Made by a program: the position numbers and the translations under genes. 64,000 nucleotides of DNA, taken from Haliclystus octoradiatus. Its lineage: Eukaryota > Cnidaria > Staurozoa > Stauromedusae > Haliclystidae. The stretch covers positions 25,774,350 through 25,838,349 of the forward strand of contig OU744450.1 in the NCBI GenBank assembly GCA_916610825.1, read 5' to 3'. Shown one piece after another: positions 62,816 to 64,000 of the stretch (its first letter is position 1; every line of letters starts with the position of its first letter). The notes beneath the pieces were generated by a model. That model saw only the letters and a program-made list of their open reading frames with translations. It ran no database searches and was not told where the DNA came from.

Positions 62816-63631
62816 GACCAGTTTTCACATTTTAATTATTAAAATTTTTCTGGTTGCACAAATGTAACAATTTTTATGTCATTAATTAGCCAAAATGCTA
62901 AATTCAAAAGGGTTAGAATATCAGTTACCTAAATGTAGTATTTTTTCAAATATTTAGCGCAGAAGACCCCAACCATTTGAGTGGGGAGACTTGGGACACA
63001 ATGGGCAGACTTGGGACACGGCGGGGTGACATGGATCAGGCCTATTTTTTTTTAAATTTCATTACATTAACTGACAAATTTTCTGTTCAGTATCAGACAA
63101 TACAGCTGTTGCTTTGATTTAGGAAGTTTATTTGATCAAACTGGAGCCATCAAGAAGTAATTTTAACATTAATAAAGAACAGTAATTTTTGAAACCCTTG
63201 TCATCTGTCTAATTGTAATGTATTTAGCAACTTTACCTCCACAAAGTAAAAAAGTCAATTATAGGGCATATAAATGAAAAAAAACTGTGGTGAAACAATT
63301 GCAAAAAGTGAGGCTGCACTCTTCATCAACAGGAATGTATACACATTTTTTATATCAAATGATTCATCAAAGTGAAGCAATGGCACCTTTCAAAATGGAA
63401 ATTGAATATTTATTCTAAAGTTAATTGAATCTAATTGAATCAAAAGAGAAGCCGCAAAAGTATAACGATCATCTAAAGCTAGTAAACGAAAAATTTTTAA
63501 CAGTTAGTTATTGTTGATTGTTGAAATTTAGGGAAACAACTTGAAATGAAGTGATATAGCATATTAGAAGATTATTTACATGTGTAGGCCTAATCAGGAA
63601 CGCTCTTGTCTCCCTAGGTCCAAGTCTCCCC
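62816..63631. mobile_element. long TIR repeat with internal GGGGAGACTTGGGACAC units
   Basis: GGGGAGACTTGACC at the left and GTCCAAGTCTCCCC at the right are inverted. The end motif recurs inside in tandem (about 62981-63030). About 816 bp with no coding. Confidence 0.55.
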
Positions 63632-63654
63632 GGTCTCCTCTATCATTACTGATT

Positions 63655-63862
63655 TTAAAAAACTGAAAACATAATGAATAAACCACTGTATTTATCGATC
63701 AGTAGCTTTCAAATTTAAAGGTGCATTTCAGTAGTTTTTCAGTAAAATGAAGGGATTGTAGATTTAAGGTGTCTGGTGAATTTCAGTATGGTTTCAGATC
63801 TCAATCCCATTCCAATATGCTTTCAGTAGATTTTCAGTAGCGATTCAGTATATACTAGCAAT
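63655..63862. mobile_element. MITE family A copy
   Basis: AACTGAAAACATAATGA at the left, AAGGTGTCTGGTGAATTTCA inside, ATTTTCAGTAGCGATTCAGT at the right end. Confidence 0.6.
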
Positions 63863-64000
63863 GAGTGTGGTCCATAATGGTTCTAAGGTTATAAGGTTAA
63901 TATATCTAAGGTTCATAGTGTATTATCTCAGATCTATCTAGTAGAACTTAATAAGAATTAGATTTAACATTCTTTTTAGCTAGATGTGACATACAGCTTA

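Overview
This is a window of invertebrate metazoan nuclear DNA. It is AT-rich and intron-dense, with long introns full of small DNA transposons, tRNA-derived SINEs and two very long microsatellites. There is no bacterial, viral or organellar gene content. Every supported gene is split, lies on the minus strand, and was rebuilt here exon by exon from homology, splice signals and frame continuity. The alpha-spectrin is recognisable but more diverged from vertebrate alpha-II spectrin than is usual for this slow protein. That hints at a fast-evolving lineage (a tunicate is one possibility), but the species cannot be fixed from the sequence.

Layout from left to right. (1) 135-22194, minus: the N-terminal half of an alpha-spectrin gene, in 26 coding exons (about 1094 residues). 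It runs from the start codon through the SH3 domain and continues past the left edge. (2) 22195-23606: a short intergenic gap with a candidate spectrin promoter and one MITE. (3) 23607-58016, minus: a complete RGS3-like gene in 17 coding exons (1046 residues in one unbroken frame). Its order is PDZ domain, a helical segment with weak resemblance to a RhoGEF (DH) domain, a long Ser/Arg-rich disordered region from one 1.4 kb exon, and a C-terminal RGS domain. An alternative first exon at 28502-28651 would replace the PDZ half with a hydrophobic membrane segment and give a 692-residue short form. (4) 58062-64000: upstream DNA with a possible 5' UTR exon and promoter and several repeats, but no confident gene.

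Mobile DNA: a Tc1/mariner-type MITE family (ends CAGT, TA target sites; about eight copies), a hAT-type element with 8-bp target duplication, a tRNA-derived SINE family, several other terminal-inverted-repeat families, and a very young LTR-PBS-LTR miniature retrotransposon (43465-43884). The retrotransposon's two 181-bp LTR segments are identical and a GATCC duplication flanks it. It sits inside a perfect 74-bp inverted repeat in an RGS intron. Long (TTA)n and (TGTA)n arrays lie in introns.

The two genes have no known direct partnership. Alpha-spectrin is a structural protein of the membrane skeleton. RGS proteins speed GTP hydrolysis by heterotrimeric G-protein alpha subunits. They sit head to tail on one strand, about 1.4 kb apart.
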